A stretch of DNA of 18,700 nucleotides from Candidatus Falkowiibacteriota bacterium (GTDB taxonomy: Bacteria > Patescibacteriota > Patescibacteriia > CAIXNZ01), in assembly GCA_903920975.1 (NCBI GenBank), contig CAIXNZ010000074.1:1-18700 (forward strand), in the 5' to 3' direction. The notes beneath the pieces are model-generated. The model had not been told where the DNA came from and did not search any database. It saw only the letters and a program-made list of their open reading frames with translations. This document shows, piece after piece, positions 1 through 6,596 of this stretch. Both the position numbers and the translations under genes were made by a program. How positions within the stretch are numbered: the first letter of the stretch is position 1; each line of letters starts with the position of its first letter.

Positions 1-220
1 ACATTTTTCACAGACCCAAATTAGTTTCTTACATCATTCACGACAATGTATGTTAAAATTTTGGGTCTGTTACAAATTTTAAATCTAATATACAAATTCA
101 ACATTTTTAATGGGCCCAAATTATCCTCCTAAAACATGCCTGTCAATATGTGTTAAAAATTTGGGTCTGTTAAAAATGTCAAATCTAATATATCAATTTG
201 ACATTTTTAACGGATACAAA
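1..220. repeat. Tandem array, 100-bp period, built of inverted arms
   Basis: The word ACATTTTT recurs at 1, 101 and 201, an exact 100-bp period; unit 1 runs from the window edge to 100, unit 2 is 101-200, and unit 3 is partial. Within the array a roughly 25-nt arm alternates orientation: minus-like at 1-20, plus-like at 60-84, minus-like at 96-120, plus-like at 160-184, minus-like at 196-220. Arms 169-184 and 196-211 are perfectly complementary over 16 bp around an 11-nt loop; pairing extends to 160/220 with wobbles. Between head-to-head arms lies a second, more variable 37-bp block. No ORF covers 1-192. The array may continue left of the window. Confidence 0.9.
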
Positions 221-477
221 TTTTCTTCTTCATTAAAAATCGGGTCACCTTTGTCTTTAATATAGATGGAACCTCTTTCCGGAAAAAGTTTCTGATAAAT
301 ATCATGCTGGTCTGAAGCTAAAGCTGAATAAAAATCAAATTTCAAAACCTGAAAGTCAAAGAGTTTGCCGATGATTAAAAGAGTACAAAAAGAAAAAAAA
401 TAAACCAGCAAGATAAGCCGTTTATCTTTTTTTTCTCTATTATAGAATTTTTCTTTTTTTGGCTTAAAAAAAATCAT
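193..477 (-). pseudogene. Truncated N-terminal fragment of a penicillin-binding protein (PBP2/FtsI-like)
   Basis: The 94-residue product has a basic N-terminus, one membrane segment (about residues 21-38) and then the pattern seen just after the membrane anchor of class B penicillin-binding proteins: GKLFDFQVLK, YSALASDQHD, then LFPERGSIYIKD. Class B PBPs are normally 550-700 residues with a dimerisation domain and a transpeptidase domain carrying SxxK, SxN and KTG; none of these is present. The reading frame ends inside the third unit of the 100-bp array (NLYPL, then KMSN and TGA), so the remainder was lost or displaced by the array. Its ATG directly follows the TAA of the upstream membrane protein gene, so it is translationally adjacent to it. 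Family assignment is from motif memory. A separate small protein is possible but less likely. Confidence 0.6.
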
Positions 478-810
478 TTATCTGCTCAAAATAACAAATG
501 AAAAAATTATTACCCCACCCGTAAATAAGGTTAAAATTGTGGTTAATAAGGTTAAAAAGGCCTCTGGTAATCTTTTTTGCAAACCCAGATAGGCCGGATA
601 GCCCAAAACTAAAAAGCCAGAAACAGCAGCGCTAAAAACAAATAAAAGTAAAAAAGACAATATGCTAACAATGCCATTAACCTGGCCCATAATGCTATCC
701 AAGCTGGTGATTACCCAGGCAATCAAAAGGATATAGAGAATTTCCAATATACCCCCGCCAATGCCATATTTATAAATGTCTTTTTTCTCAATCTTTTTAA
801 ACCAAAACAT
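478..810 (-). CDS. Small three-helix membrane protein, unknown function
   Basis: 110 residues. A short amphipathic N-terminus (FWFKKIEKKDIYKYG) is followed by three hydrophobic segments at about 22-38, 48-74 and 85-108, so it is an integral membrane protein. I do not recognise a named family. It lies immediately upstream of the PBP fragment (stop TAA abuts the next ATG), which suggests co-transcription and a possible original link to cell-envelope work; that link is inference. No Shine-Dalgarno is visible before the start; an array of heptamer repeats lies 26 nt upstream. Confidence 0.75.
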   Translation of the reverse strand: MFWFKKIEKKDIYKYGIGGGILEILYILLIAWVITSLDSIMGQVNGIVSILSFLLLFVFSAAVSGFLVLGYPAYLGLQKRLPEAFLTLLTTILTLFTGGVIIFSFVILSR

Positions 811-835
811 AATTTTTTATTTAATTATAAATAAG

Positions 836-870
836 AATTTAGAATTTAGAACATAGAACTAAGAATTATG
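836..870. repeat. Heptamer array A (five units)
   Basis: Read on the plus strand, five consecutive 7-bp units follow AATTTAG, AATTTAG, AACATAG, AACTAAG, AATTATG. It sits between the 879-1211 gene and the start of the 478-810 gene, in the leader of the latter. The same heptamer family recurs at 1216, 11721, 14569 and 18631. Confidence 0.8.
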
Positions 871-878
871 ACGTACAA

Positions 879-1211
879 TTAAAATCCAATGGCTTCTCCG
901 ATTATCTTTTCCCAATTGTCAGATGCTTCATTCCATTTGTAAGCTTCCATGCGACGCACCTTTTCTGTGTCAGAAGTTATGTACTCAACTTTAGTGTCCG
1001 AACCAATTCTTTTGGAATAAGTGGTTTTTTTATCAAGAACCAACGGCTTAATAATATATTCCAGCTTCATTTTGCCCATTGGTCCAGTAAAGATCAGCTC
1101 TTCCTTGGTGCCCTTGCCTTCTCTCTCTGACAAATCCAAAACCTGATTTTCCAAAATCCCAAAATTTTTCTTAACCATATCTTTTATTTCTTGCCATCTA
1201 TCGTCGGTCAT
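879..1211 (-). CDS. Conserved-looking hypothetical protein, 110 aa
   Basis: A soluble, charged protein with no signal peptide or membrane segment. Residues 1-35 look helical (WQEIKDMVKKNFGILENQ); the rest alternates as beta-strand-like segments, for example EELIFTGPMGKMKLEYIIKP, which suggests a compact alpha/beta fold. I do not recognise the family. The start codon is only 5 nt from heptamer array B and there is no Shine-Dalgarno. The gene lies 41 nt downstream of queH and may belong to the same transcript. Confidence 0.75.
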   Translation of the reverse strand: MTDDRWQEIKDMVKKNFGILENQVLDLSEREGKGTKEELIFTGPMGKMKLEYIIKPLVLDKKTTYSKRIGSDTKVEYITSDTEKVRRMEAYKWNEASDNWEKIIGEAIGF

Positions 1212-1215
1212 ATTT

Positions 1216-1247
1216 TTAGAATAAAGAATTAAGAACTAAGAATATAG
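1216..1247. repeat. Heptamer array B (four units)
   Basis: In-phase heptamers AATAAAG, AATTAAG, AACTAAG, AATATAG at 1220-1247, preceded by TTAG. It fills the gap between the end of queH and the ATG of the 879-1211 gene and occupies the place where a Shine-Dalgarno would lie. Confidence 0.8.
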
Positions 1248-1252
1248 AAATA

Positions 1253-1786
1253 TTAATTTTTGGAAAAAATACAACCACAGTAATCTTGTCTATATAAACC
1301 CAATTGTTTAGCCAACCAGTCAGTCACTTGTACGCCAAAATTCTTTTTAAAATCCCGGTCATAAAATTTCACCAGATATTTTGTTTCAGCTTTTCGGCCA
1401 GCATCCAAAACCTGCAAAGAATTTTTTTGCCTCCCCATGGTTAAGGTTGTACAAAACCAATCGAAATCATTGGCTTTGGCAAACTCTGCGGTTTTGCCCA
1501 GACGCAGATTAAAACAAAGCGAACAACGAAACCCTTTTTCCGGCTCATTTTCATAGCCCCTGATAAAGTTTAGCCATTCATTTGGCTGATAATTGGCCTC
1601 TATGTAATCAATGCCCCGACTTTGACAGAATCTCTTGATTTCAGAAAGCCGCTGTAAATATTCCTCCTCGGGGAAAATATTAGGATTAAAAAAATAAACA
1701 GTCAGGTCAAATTTATCTAAAAGCTGATTGATAATATAAATACTGCATGGTGCACAGCAGGTATGTAAAAGTAATTTTTCTTTCAT
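1253..1786 (-). CDS. queH: Epoxyqueuosine reductase QueH
   Basis: QueH reduces epoxyqueuosine in tRNA to queuosine, the last step of queuosine synthesis, and is the non-homologous replacement for QueG. The 177-residue protein is of normal length and shows the family's cysteine pattern: LLHTCCAPCS at residues 6-15 (C10, C11, C14), RCSLCF around C88/C91, and QDYCGC near the C-terminus (C170, C172). These bind iron-sulfur and metal centres in the family. The start is 2 nt after the stop of the upstream holin-like gene, so the two are one transcript, with only a weak AAGAAAGA ribosome site. The tRNA-Tyr(GTA) in this window has a G34 anticodon and is a natural substrate. Identification is firm. 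Confidence 0.93.
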   Translation of the reverse strand: MKEKLLLHTCCAPCSIYIINQLLDKFDLTVYFFNPNIFPEEEYLQRLSEIKRFCQSRGIDYIEANYQPNEWLNFIRGYENEPEKGFRCSLCFNLRLGKTAEFAKANDFDWFCTTLTMGRQKNSLQVLDAGRKAETKYLVKFYDRDFKKNFGVQVTDWLAKQLGLYRQDYCGCIFSKN

Positions 1787-1788
1787 TT

Positions 1789-2130
1789 TTAATCTTTCTT
1801 AAATAGCCAGTTTGTCAGCCAGGAAATAATCCACATAATCAAAGCCCCGATAAAAGCCGCCTTAAAATCCGCCACCACAAAGCCTTTGACAATCGTGCTG
1901 GTCAGCCAAAACAAAACAGCATTAATAATCAAGGTGAAAAGCCCCAAGGTCAAAATGTTTACCGGTAAAGTCAAAAGGATTAAAATTGGGCGAAGTAACG
2001 CATTGATTATGCCCAAAACCAAGGCTGCAATTAAAGCAGCATAAAAGCCAGAGACACTAATGCCTGGCACATAATAAGCAATGCCTAAAATGGCTATGGC
2101 ATTGATTAGCCAGCGTAAAAGTAAATACAT
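1789..2130 (-). CDS. Phage holin family 4 type membrane protein
   Basis: 113 residues, almost entirely hydrophobic, with about four membrane segments: 4-24, 29-50, 55-80 and 88-109. The pattern WLINAIAIL, YYVPGISVSGF, GIINALLRPILILLTLPVN and TLGLFTLIINAVLFWL is typical of the widespread chromosomal 'phage holin family 4' (YvlD-like) proteins, which are usually not phage-borne. Cellular role is not established for the family. It is first in a transcript with queH. An extended -10 element lies about 33 nt upstream of the start. No strong Shine-Dalgarno is seen. Confidence 0.85.
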   Translation of the reverse strand: MYLLLRWLINAIAILGIAYYVPGISVSGFYAALIAALVLGIINALLRPILILLTLPVNILTLGLFTLIINAVLFWLTSTIVKGFVVADFKAAFIGALIMWIISWLTNWLFKKD

Positions 2131-2162
2131 ACTTTTTAGCTTAATATTTAATTCTTACTTAT

Positions 2163-2171
2163 ATTTTAGCA
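2163..2171 (-). promoter_or_regulatory. Putative extended -10 promoter of the holin-queH transcript
   Basis: On the minus strand TGCTAAAAT matches an extended -10 (TGn plus TATAAT-like). No convincing -35 is visible. It would give a leader of roughly 25 nt before the ATG at 2130. Confidence 0.35.
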
Positions 2172-2224
2172 AAAAATTTACTAGAAATAAAGCCCTCTCA
2201 TAAATAAAACGTTATGCGCTAAAC

Positions 2225-2414
2225 GAGTTTAATGCTCCCTGGGGTTTGGGGGCGCAACTAAGCCCTTCGACTCAGCCACAGCACTGTCATCCTGAGCATA
2301 GCCGAAGGATAAGTGCTGGGCTTCGCTCATGGCTGGCTGTCTATACATTTGCGACCCCATGGCTCGGCCAAGGCAGGCCAAAACTTTTTGGTTCTTTTTG
2401 GTTACAAAAAGAAC
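2225..2414. repeat. GC-rich intergenic repeat region with nested hairpins
   Basis: The 2131-2442 gap has no gene. From about 2225 it is clearly richer in GC than its surroundings. It holds a stem with arms CAGCACT (2279-2285) and AGTGCTG (2312-2318) around inner arms ATCCT (2289-2293) and AGGAT (2306-2310). The core CATCCTGAGC...CGAAGGAT resembles a dispersed repeat found between genes in many bacteria. A second perfect hairpin has arms 2391-2400 and 2405-2414. Short frames across it read as translated repeat rather than genes. Confidence 0.7.
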
Positions 2415-2443
2415 AAAGAGCCAGCGTCGTTAGAGCGCTGGCT
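2405..2443 (-). terminator. Terminator of rarA
   Basis: Arms AGCCAGCG (2419-2426) and CGCTGGCT (2436-2443) form an 8-bp stem; on the minus strand it is followed by CTTTGTTCTTTTT. The stem overlaps the rarA stop codon. Confidence 0.75.
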
Positions 2444-3684
2444 TAATCTAAATACTTCTTTCCTTTTAACTTTTCCGGCAAATAATCTTGCTCCTCTTTA
2501 TAATCAAAATTTGGTGAATATTTATAGTCCTTGCCATAACCTAAATTTTTCATCAATTCCGTTGGGGCGTTTCTAATATGCAAAGGCACTGGTTCATTTG
2601 GTAACTCCTTGATATCGCGCTTAACTTTATTTATTGCTTCATACAATTTATTGCTTTTGGGCGCCTTGGCCAGATAAGCTACTGCCTGGGCCAAAATCAC
2701 ATCACATTCTGGATAGCCAAGATAGTGGCAAGCCGTATAAGCCGAAACCGCCTGAACCAAAGCATTTGGATCAGCCAAGCCAATGTCTTCGGAGGCAAAT
2801 CTAACTAAGCGTCTGGCAACATACAAAGGATCTTCCCCAGATTCCACCATTCTGCCTAGCCAATACAAGGCGGCGTTGGCATCAGAGCCGCGCATACTTT
2901 TGTGCAAGGCAGAAATAATATTATAATGCTGTTCGCCAGCTTTGTCATATAAATAACTTTTTTGTAAGGCCTGTTCAATAATTTTTTTATCCAAAATTAT
3001 CTCGCTGGTTTTATTTTTGCCAGTGGAATTAACCGCAAATTCCAATGCATTTAAAGCTGTTCGCGCATCGCCGTTAGACAAATTGGCTAAAAAATCTAAA
3101 ATTTCATCTGTGATTTTTATTTGAAAATTCCCCAAACCTCTATCTTTATCACTAATCGCAGCTTGAACAATTTTTTTGATCTGTTCCTTATCAAGCTGAT
3201 TTAAAATAAAAACTCTGCACCTGGAGAGCAGAGCTGAATTAACCTCAAATGAAGGATTTTCAGTGGTGGCACCGATCAAAGTAACAATGCCCTTTTCTAC
3301 ATAAGGCAAGAGTACATCCTGTTGGGATTTATTCCAACGATGAATTTCATCAATAAATAATATAGTTTTTTGCAGTTTGAATTTCTTACGATCAATCGCT
3401 GCGCTAACTACTTCGCGCAATTCTTTGACGCCGGTTGTTACAGCTGAAAATGGTATAAAAACTGCCTGAGTTTTCTCGGCAATTATTTTGGCCAAAGTGG
3501 TTTTGCCGGTTCCCGGCGGTCCCCAAAAAAGTATTGAGGGCAAATTATCACCTTCAATGGCTTTACGCAGTAATGTGCTTTGACCAATAATTTGTTCCTG
3601 GCCCACAAACTCTTCAAAATTAAGTGGTCTCATTCTGTCTGCCAATGGCGCATCTTTTTTTAAATTTTGTTCAAATAAGTCCAT
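2443..3684 (-). CDS. rarA: Replication-associated recombination protein A (RarA/MgsA, AAA+ ATPase)
   Basis: RarA is a clamp-loader-like AAA+ ATPase that acts at stalled replication forks. The 413-residue length fits. Visible features are Walker A GPPGTGKTT (55-63), Walker B ILFIDE (108-113) followed by IHRWNKSQQD, sensor 1 GATTENPSFE (138-147), the arginine finger region LLSRCRVF (152-159), and C-terminal tetramerisation segments such as HKSMRGSDANAALYW and RRLVRFASEDIGLADP. It has its own terminator overlapping the stop. No Shine-Dalgarno is seen; the leader has a degenerate GAATNNAC-type repeat. Confidence 0.95.
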   Translation of the reverse strand: MDLFEQNLKKDAPLADRMRPLNFEEFVGQEQIIGQSTLLRKAIEGDNLPSILFWGPPGTGKTTLAKIIAEKTQAVFIPFSAVTTGVKELREVVSAAIDRKKFKLQKTILFIDEIHRWNKSQQDVLLPYVEKGIVTLIGATTENPSFEVNSALLSRCRVFILNQLDKEQIKKIVQAAISDKDRGLGNFQIKITDEILDFLANLSNGDARTALNALEFAVNSTGKNKTSEIILDKKIIEQALQKSYLYDKAGEQHYNIISALHKSMRGSDANAALYWLGRMVESGEDPLYVARRLVRFASEDIGLADPNALVQAVSAYTACHYLGYPECDVILAQAVAYLAKAPKSNKLYEAINKVKRDIKELPNEPVPLHIRNAPTELMKNLGYGKDYKYSPNFDYKEEQDYLPEKLKGKKYLD

Positions 3685-3689
3685 AGGAT

Positions 3690-3721
3690 ACGAATTTACG
3701 AATCTATACTAATATACGAAT
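3690..3721. repeat. Degenerate short repeat in the rarA leader
   Basis: Repeats of CGAATTTA, CGAATCTA and ATACGAAT occur in a 7-8 bp rhythm just 5' of the rarA start. They resemble but are not identical to the AATNNAG heptamer arrays found before other genes here. Confidence 0.45.
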
Positions 3722-3783
3722 GTTCAAAAAAATACTGAATTAATAAGCATTATTATAGTATTCGCATTTTAACAAAATTTATC

Positions 3784-3822
3784 TAAAAGAAAAAGCCCCG
3801 ACTTCTTTGCAAAAGTGGGGCT
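3784..3822 (-). terminator. Terminator after the 91-aa orphan gene
   Basis: Arms AGCCCC (3794-3799) plus ACTT (3801-3804) pair with AAGT (3813-3816) plus GGGGCT (3817-3822), with one bulged G. On the minus strand the stem is followed by TTTTTCTTTT. Confidence 0.85.
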
Positions 3823-3840
3823 TGGGAACGTATTTTACGG

Positions 3841-4116
3841 CTAGTGCAACTGTGGCTGTGGCGGAGCTAAAATTTCTGCCCGTGCCACTGCTTCGGCGCT
3901 GGGAGCATTGGACAAACTAACGAGATTGTTGGAGCTGAAAATGTACCACTTTTTATCACCGTTTCTGCCCAGATGCGGAAAAGCCAGTACTGATACTGGC
4001 ACGGATTCCAATCCGCCAAAATCTTCTTTTTTGATAATGGCCGGAACCCAACCTTCAACATAAACATCCCCATTTTCCAGGGTGAAAATTCCTTCAATTG
4101 GTCTGTCAGTTTCCAT
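3841..4116 (-). CDS. Orphan small protein, 91 aa
   Basis: I do not recognise this protein. It is acidic and soluble, with no membrane segment; the first 65 residues look like alternating beta strands (GIFTLENGDVYVEGWVPAII, SVPVSVLAFPHLG, KKWYIFSSNN), and the tail is proline-rich (APPQPQLH). It is an isolated expression unit: TTGACA-17-TATGAT promoter, AAGGAGGG Shine-Dalgarno 7 nt before the ATG, and its own terminator 19 nt past the stop. These strong signals support a real, well-expressed gene. Base use appears more GC-rich than neighbours, which may indicate acquisition. Confidence 0.75.
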   Translation of the reverse strand: METDRPIEGIFTLENGDVYVEGWVPAIIKKEDFGGLESVPVSVLAFPHLGRNGDKKWYIFSSNNLVSLSNAPSAEAVARAEILAPPQPQLH

Positions 4117-4184
4117 TTCTTTACCCTCCTTTAGTTGCGTTTATTTTAAAATACCCGATTTAAACATCTATATAACAATGTTTT

Positions 4185-4213
4185 ATCATACCATATTCTT
4201 TTACTTCTGTCAA
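4185..4213 (-). promoter_or_regulatory. Promoter of the 91-aa gene
   Basis: Minus strand: -35 TTGACA (4208-4213), 17-bp spacer, -10 TATGAT (4185-4190), with TGG giving an extended -10. Start of transcription is expected near 4178, giving a leader of about 60 nt. Confidence 0.85.
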
Positions 4214-4243
4214 GGTATTTATTAGATAATTAAGCTAATATTA

Positions 4244-4281
4244 AATAAAAAAATAGCGCGCCGTAATGAAAACGACGCGCT
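4244..4281 (-). terminator. Terminator after the 106-aa orphan gene
   Basis: Arms AGCGCG (4255-4260) and CGCGCT (4276-4281) with partial extension inward; minus-strand tail ATTTTTTTATTT. A T-run also follows on the plus strand. Confidence 0.8.
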
Positions 4282-4287
4282 TTTTGG

Positions 4288-4608
4288 CTATCCTCCCACC
4301 ACAAGCGCAAGTTTGCGCTCGGTAGGAATTTGATGATTGTTGGTTGGTAAAGGAATAATTTTCCCTGCGATTTCTGGCGGTAAAAGCTGCCAGAGCATCA
4401 CTCTCAGCGCAAATATTGCGCTAGCCGACTCGCACACGATCTGGGCTCGAGACACATCAAGAAATGGCTTAGGATAACCATTTTCCTTAATGCGCTCCAA
4501 AGCCAGGCTCAAGCGTGGCGGAGACGGAACAGGAAAAATATCTCCTTTTTCGGCGACAATAAATAATTTGCCGTCACTGATGAGAAGCCCGTGGATTTCT
4601 TTAAACAT
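4288..4608 (-). CDS. Orphan small protein, 106 aa
   Basis: Unrecognised. Residues 1-35 look like beta strands and turns (GLLISDGKLFIVAEKGDIFPVPSPP), residues 33-45 and 55-80 look helical, and the end is KLALVVGG. No signal peptide or clear membrane segment. It has a strong GGAGG Shine-Dalgarno 4 nt before ATG, a TTGACA-17-TATTAT promoter about 100 nt upstream and its own terminator, the same architecture as the 91-aa gene next door. GC-richer codon use than the surrounding conserved genes. A short upstream frame overlaps its start codon. Confidence 0.75.
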   Translation of the reverse strand: MFKEIHGLLISDGKLFIVAEKGDIFPVPSPPRLSLALERIKENGYPKPFLDVSRAQIVCESASAIFALRVMLWQLLPPEIAGKIIPLPTNNHQIPTERKLALVVGG

Positions 4609-4684
4609 TATTCCTCCGGATTCTTGCGCCTGGATGCAGACGCATCTGGACCACCACCCACCCTCGGGATACCTTAACTTTCAT
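4601..4684 (-). CDS. Possible 27-residue leader peptide overlapping the next start codon
   Basis: In the leader of the 106-aa gene an ATG at 4684 opens 27 codons, rich in Lys, Arg and Val (start MKVKVSRGWVVVQ), and ends at a TAA lying just inside the downstream coding region. Its last codons run through the GGAGG of the next gene, so translation could affect that start. It begins about 19 nt after the expected transcription start and has no clear ribosome site of its own, so it may be chance. Confidence 0.3.
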   Translation of the reverse strand: MKVKVSRGWVVVQMRLHPGARIRRNNV

Positions 4685-4709
4685 TTATTTAAAATTTTTT
4701 CAATATTTA

Positions 4710-4738
4710 ATAATATCACAATTTTTCAATTTTGTCAA
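4710..4738 (-). promoter_or_regulatory. Promoter of the 106-aa gene
   Basis: Minus strand: -35 TTGACA (4733-4738), 17-bp spacer, -10 TATTAT (4710-4715), with TGA just before the -10. Expected start near 4703, leaving a leader of about 95 nt that contains a small GATGC/GCATC hairpin and the short upstream frame. Confidence 0.85.
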
Positions 4739-4744
4739 TAGTAA

Positions 4745-4767
4745 CAAAAAACCCCGCTTTGCGGGGC
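4745..4767 (-). terminator. Terminator of polX
   Basis: Stem CCCCGC (4752-4757) with GCGGGG (4761-4766), 3-nt loop, minus-strand T-run TTTTTT. Confidence 0.9.
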
Positions 4768-4785
4768 TTTCTTATTTTTAATCGC

Positions 4786-6516
4786 TTAATTTTTAAACCA
4801 AGACCTTATTTTTTCTAAATCCCAAGTATTAATAATATCATTTTTTGTGGCCCAACCCCTTCTGGCCGTGGCAATGCCATATTTTATTAAATCCATGTGT
4901 TCTAATTCGTGCGCATCTGAATCAATGCAAAATTTGCAACCATAAGACAAGGCGTCCTTGATCAAAGTATCTTTTAAATCTAGCCTTTCCGGAAAAGAAT
5001 TAATTTCTAAGGCCACTTTATATTTGGCACAAGCTTTAAAAATATCAATCCACTGCACTGCATAACCAGGCCGATGGCCGATTAAACGTCCTGAAGGATG
5101 GCCGATAATTTTAATCCCCTGCTTTATGGCAGAAAGGATGCGTTTGGTCATTTCTGATTCGCTTTGATTAAAAGCAGAATGTACTGAGCCAATGCCATAG
5201 TCAAGCTGCTGCAAAACTTCCTGACTAATATCTAGTCCGCCATCAGCATTTATATTTATTTCTGCACCAACTAAAAGCTTAATGCCTCCCACTTTTTTAT
5301 TGATCTTTTCTATTTCGGTTTTATGTTTTAAAATTTCTTTATTTGATAAACCATGAGCCACGCCAAGACCATGCGTGTGGTCAGAAATCCCTAAGTATTT
5401 ATATTTTTTAGAAATAGCTTTTTGGGCTAATTCGATGAGAGTATTATGACCATCACTGGATTTTGTATGACAATGCAAATCGCCCTGCAAATCATTATAG
5501 CCGATTAATTTTGGCAGTTTATGTGCCAAGGCAGCTTCAATTTCTCCCCTGTCTTCCCGAAGTTCCGGCTCAATATATTGCATGCCTAAAAATTCATAAA
5601 GCTTTTTCTCATCAGCAAAATGATGAACTTTTTTTGTTTTAAGATCTTTAATGCCATATTCAGAAATACTTAGCTTATTTTTTTCCGCCCAGGTCCTTAA
5701 ATGGACATTATGCTCTTTGGAACCTGTAAAATGTTGCAGCAGCGAACCATAATCTGTTTCAGGCAAAATTTCCACATCCATTCTAATATTTTTCTTATGC
5801 AAAATAGAAATCTTTGTATCGCCTTTCATTAAAATATCTTTTACAAACGGCGCTTTGGAAAAATATACCACAATTTCTTTTGACTTTGGTGTACAAGCCA
5901 CCAAATCAATATCGCCAATTGTTTCTTTCATTCTCCTTAGCGACCCGACAGTATCGCATCTTTTTATGGCTTTATTCTTTTTCAAATAATTAAGTGCTTC
6001 CTCGGCTAACGGTCCAGCAGTGGTCAAAACCATACGCTCTTGCTCCTTTGTTTTGGCCTGAAATTGCGAAATACCGCGTAAAATGTTTTGCGCGGATTTG
6101 GCCTTAAAATGCGGGAGTTTTAAAAGCAATCCGCTTTTGGCTGCGTGTTCCAGTTTGCTAATACTGTCTATTTTTAACTTTTTATAAAGGGCAAAGGCTG
6201 TTTTTGCACCGATTCCCGGCACGCTTGTCAGCACCAGCATTTTCTCGGGAAATTGCTTAGTCAGGCACTCATAATATTTCAAATGTTTTGTCTTGATTAA
6301 TTCTTCAATTTTTTCAGCAATACTAATGCCAACACCGGGTATTTCCTCCAGAGCTTTTAATCCTCCTTCCTTATAAACATCCTCAACATCTTTGGTTAAA
6401 CTGCCAATAATATCAGCGGCGCGCTCATAAGCAATGACGCGAAACTTCGTGTCACCCTTTATCTCCAAAATTATGGAAATATTCTTAAAAATTTGGGCAA
6501 ATTCTTGATTGGTCAT
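4786..6516 (-). CDS. polX: DNA polymerase X family protein with PHP domain
   Basis: Bacterial PolX is a repair polymerase that fills short gaps, with a C-terminal PHP nuclease/phosphatase domain. The 576-residue length is normal. Helix-hairpin-helix elements lie at about 57-70 (EEIPGVGISIAEKI) and 98-110 (SVPGIGAKTAFAL). The polymerase centre shows GSLRRMKETIGDIDLVA (191-207) with D202 and D204, and a third acidic residue D247 in RMDVEI. The PHP metal ligands are visible: H348/H350 in DLHCHTKSSDG, D379/H380 in GISDHTHG, E419, H446, H473 and D532/D534/H536 in CIDSDAHELEH. Both active sites look intact. The gene has its own terminator. Confidence 0.95.
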   Translation of the reverse strand: MTNQEFAQIFKNISIILEIKGDTKFRVIAYERAADIIGSLTKDVEDVYKEGGLKALEEIPGVGISIAEKIEELIKTKHLKYYECLTKQFPEKMLVLTSVPGIGAKTAFALYKKLKIDSISKLEHAAKSGLLLKLPHFKAKSAQNILRGISQFQAKTKEQERMVLTTAGPLAEEALNYLKKNKAIKRCDTVGSLRRMKETIGDIDLVACTPKSKEIVVYFSKAPFVKDILMKGDTKISILHKKNIRMDVEILPETDYGSLLQHFTGSKEHNVHLRTWAEKNKLSISEYGIKDLKTKKVHHFADEKKLYEFLGMQYIEPELREDRGEIEAALAHKLPKLIGYNDLQGDLHCHTKSSDGHNTLIELAQKAISKKYKYLGISDHTHGLGVAHGLSNKEILKHKTEIEKINKKVGGIKLLVGAEININADGGLDISQEVLQQLDYGIGSVHSAFNQSESEMTKRILSAIKQGIKIIGHPSGRLIGHRPGYAVQWIDIFKACAKYKVALEINSFPERLDLKDTLIKDALSYGCKFCIDSDAHELEHMDLIKYGIATARRGWATKNDIINTWDLEKIRSWFKN

Positions 6517-6544
6517 ATACCATTATTTTACCATTTTTTGAAAA

Positions 6545-6575
6545 ATAAAAAAACCCGAAAAAAATTCTCGGATTT
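6545..6575 (-). terminator. Terminator of the redox operon
   Basis: Arms AAACCCGA (6551-6558) and TCGGATTT (6568-6575), 8 bp with one G-U pair on the minus-strand RNA, followed on that strand by a run of seven T, A and five T. It lies 22 nt past the glutaredoxin stop. Confidence 0.75.
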
Positions 6576-6596
6576 ATTTATATATTTTATTTTCGT

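Noticed and set aside
1..220. CRISPR array
   Set aside because: The arms alternate in orientation, spacers are of two unequal lengths (about 11 and 37 bp) and the spacers themselves resemble one another; no cas genes are near.
1789..2130. Prophage remnant indicated by the holin
   Set aside because: This holin family is mostly chromosomal, and no other phage gene is present.
2246..2576. Two plus-strand frames (66 and 87 codons)
   Set aside because: They translate GC-rich intergenic repeats, or run antisense into the rarA 3' end; no ribosome site and no protein-like composition.
3867..4097. 76-codon minus-strand frame in another phase
   Set aside because: Lies wholly within the 91-aa gene, which has the Shine-Dalgarno and terminator.
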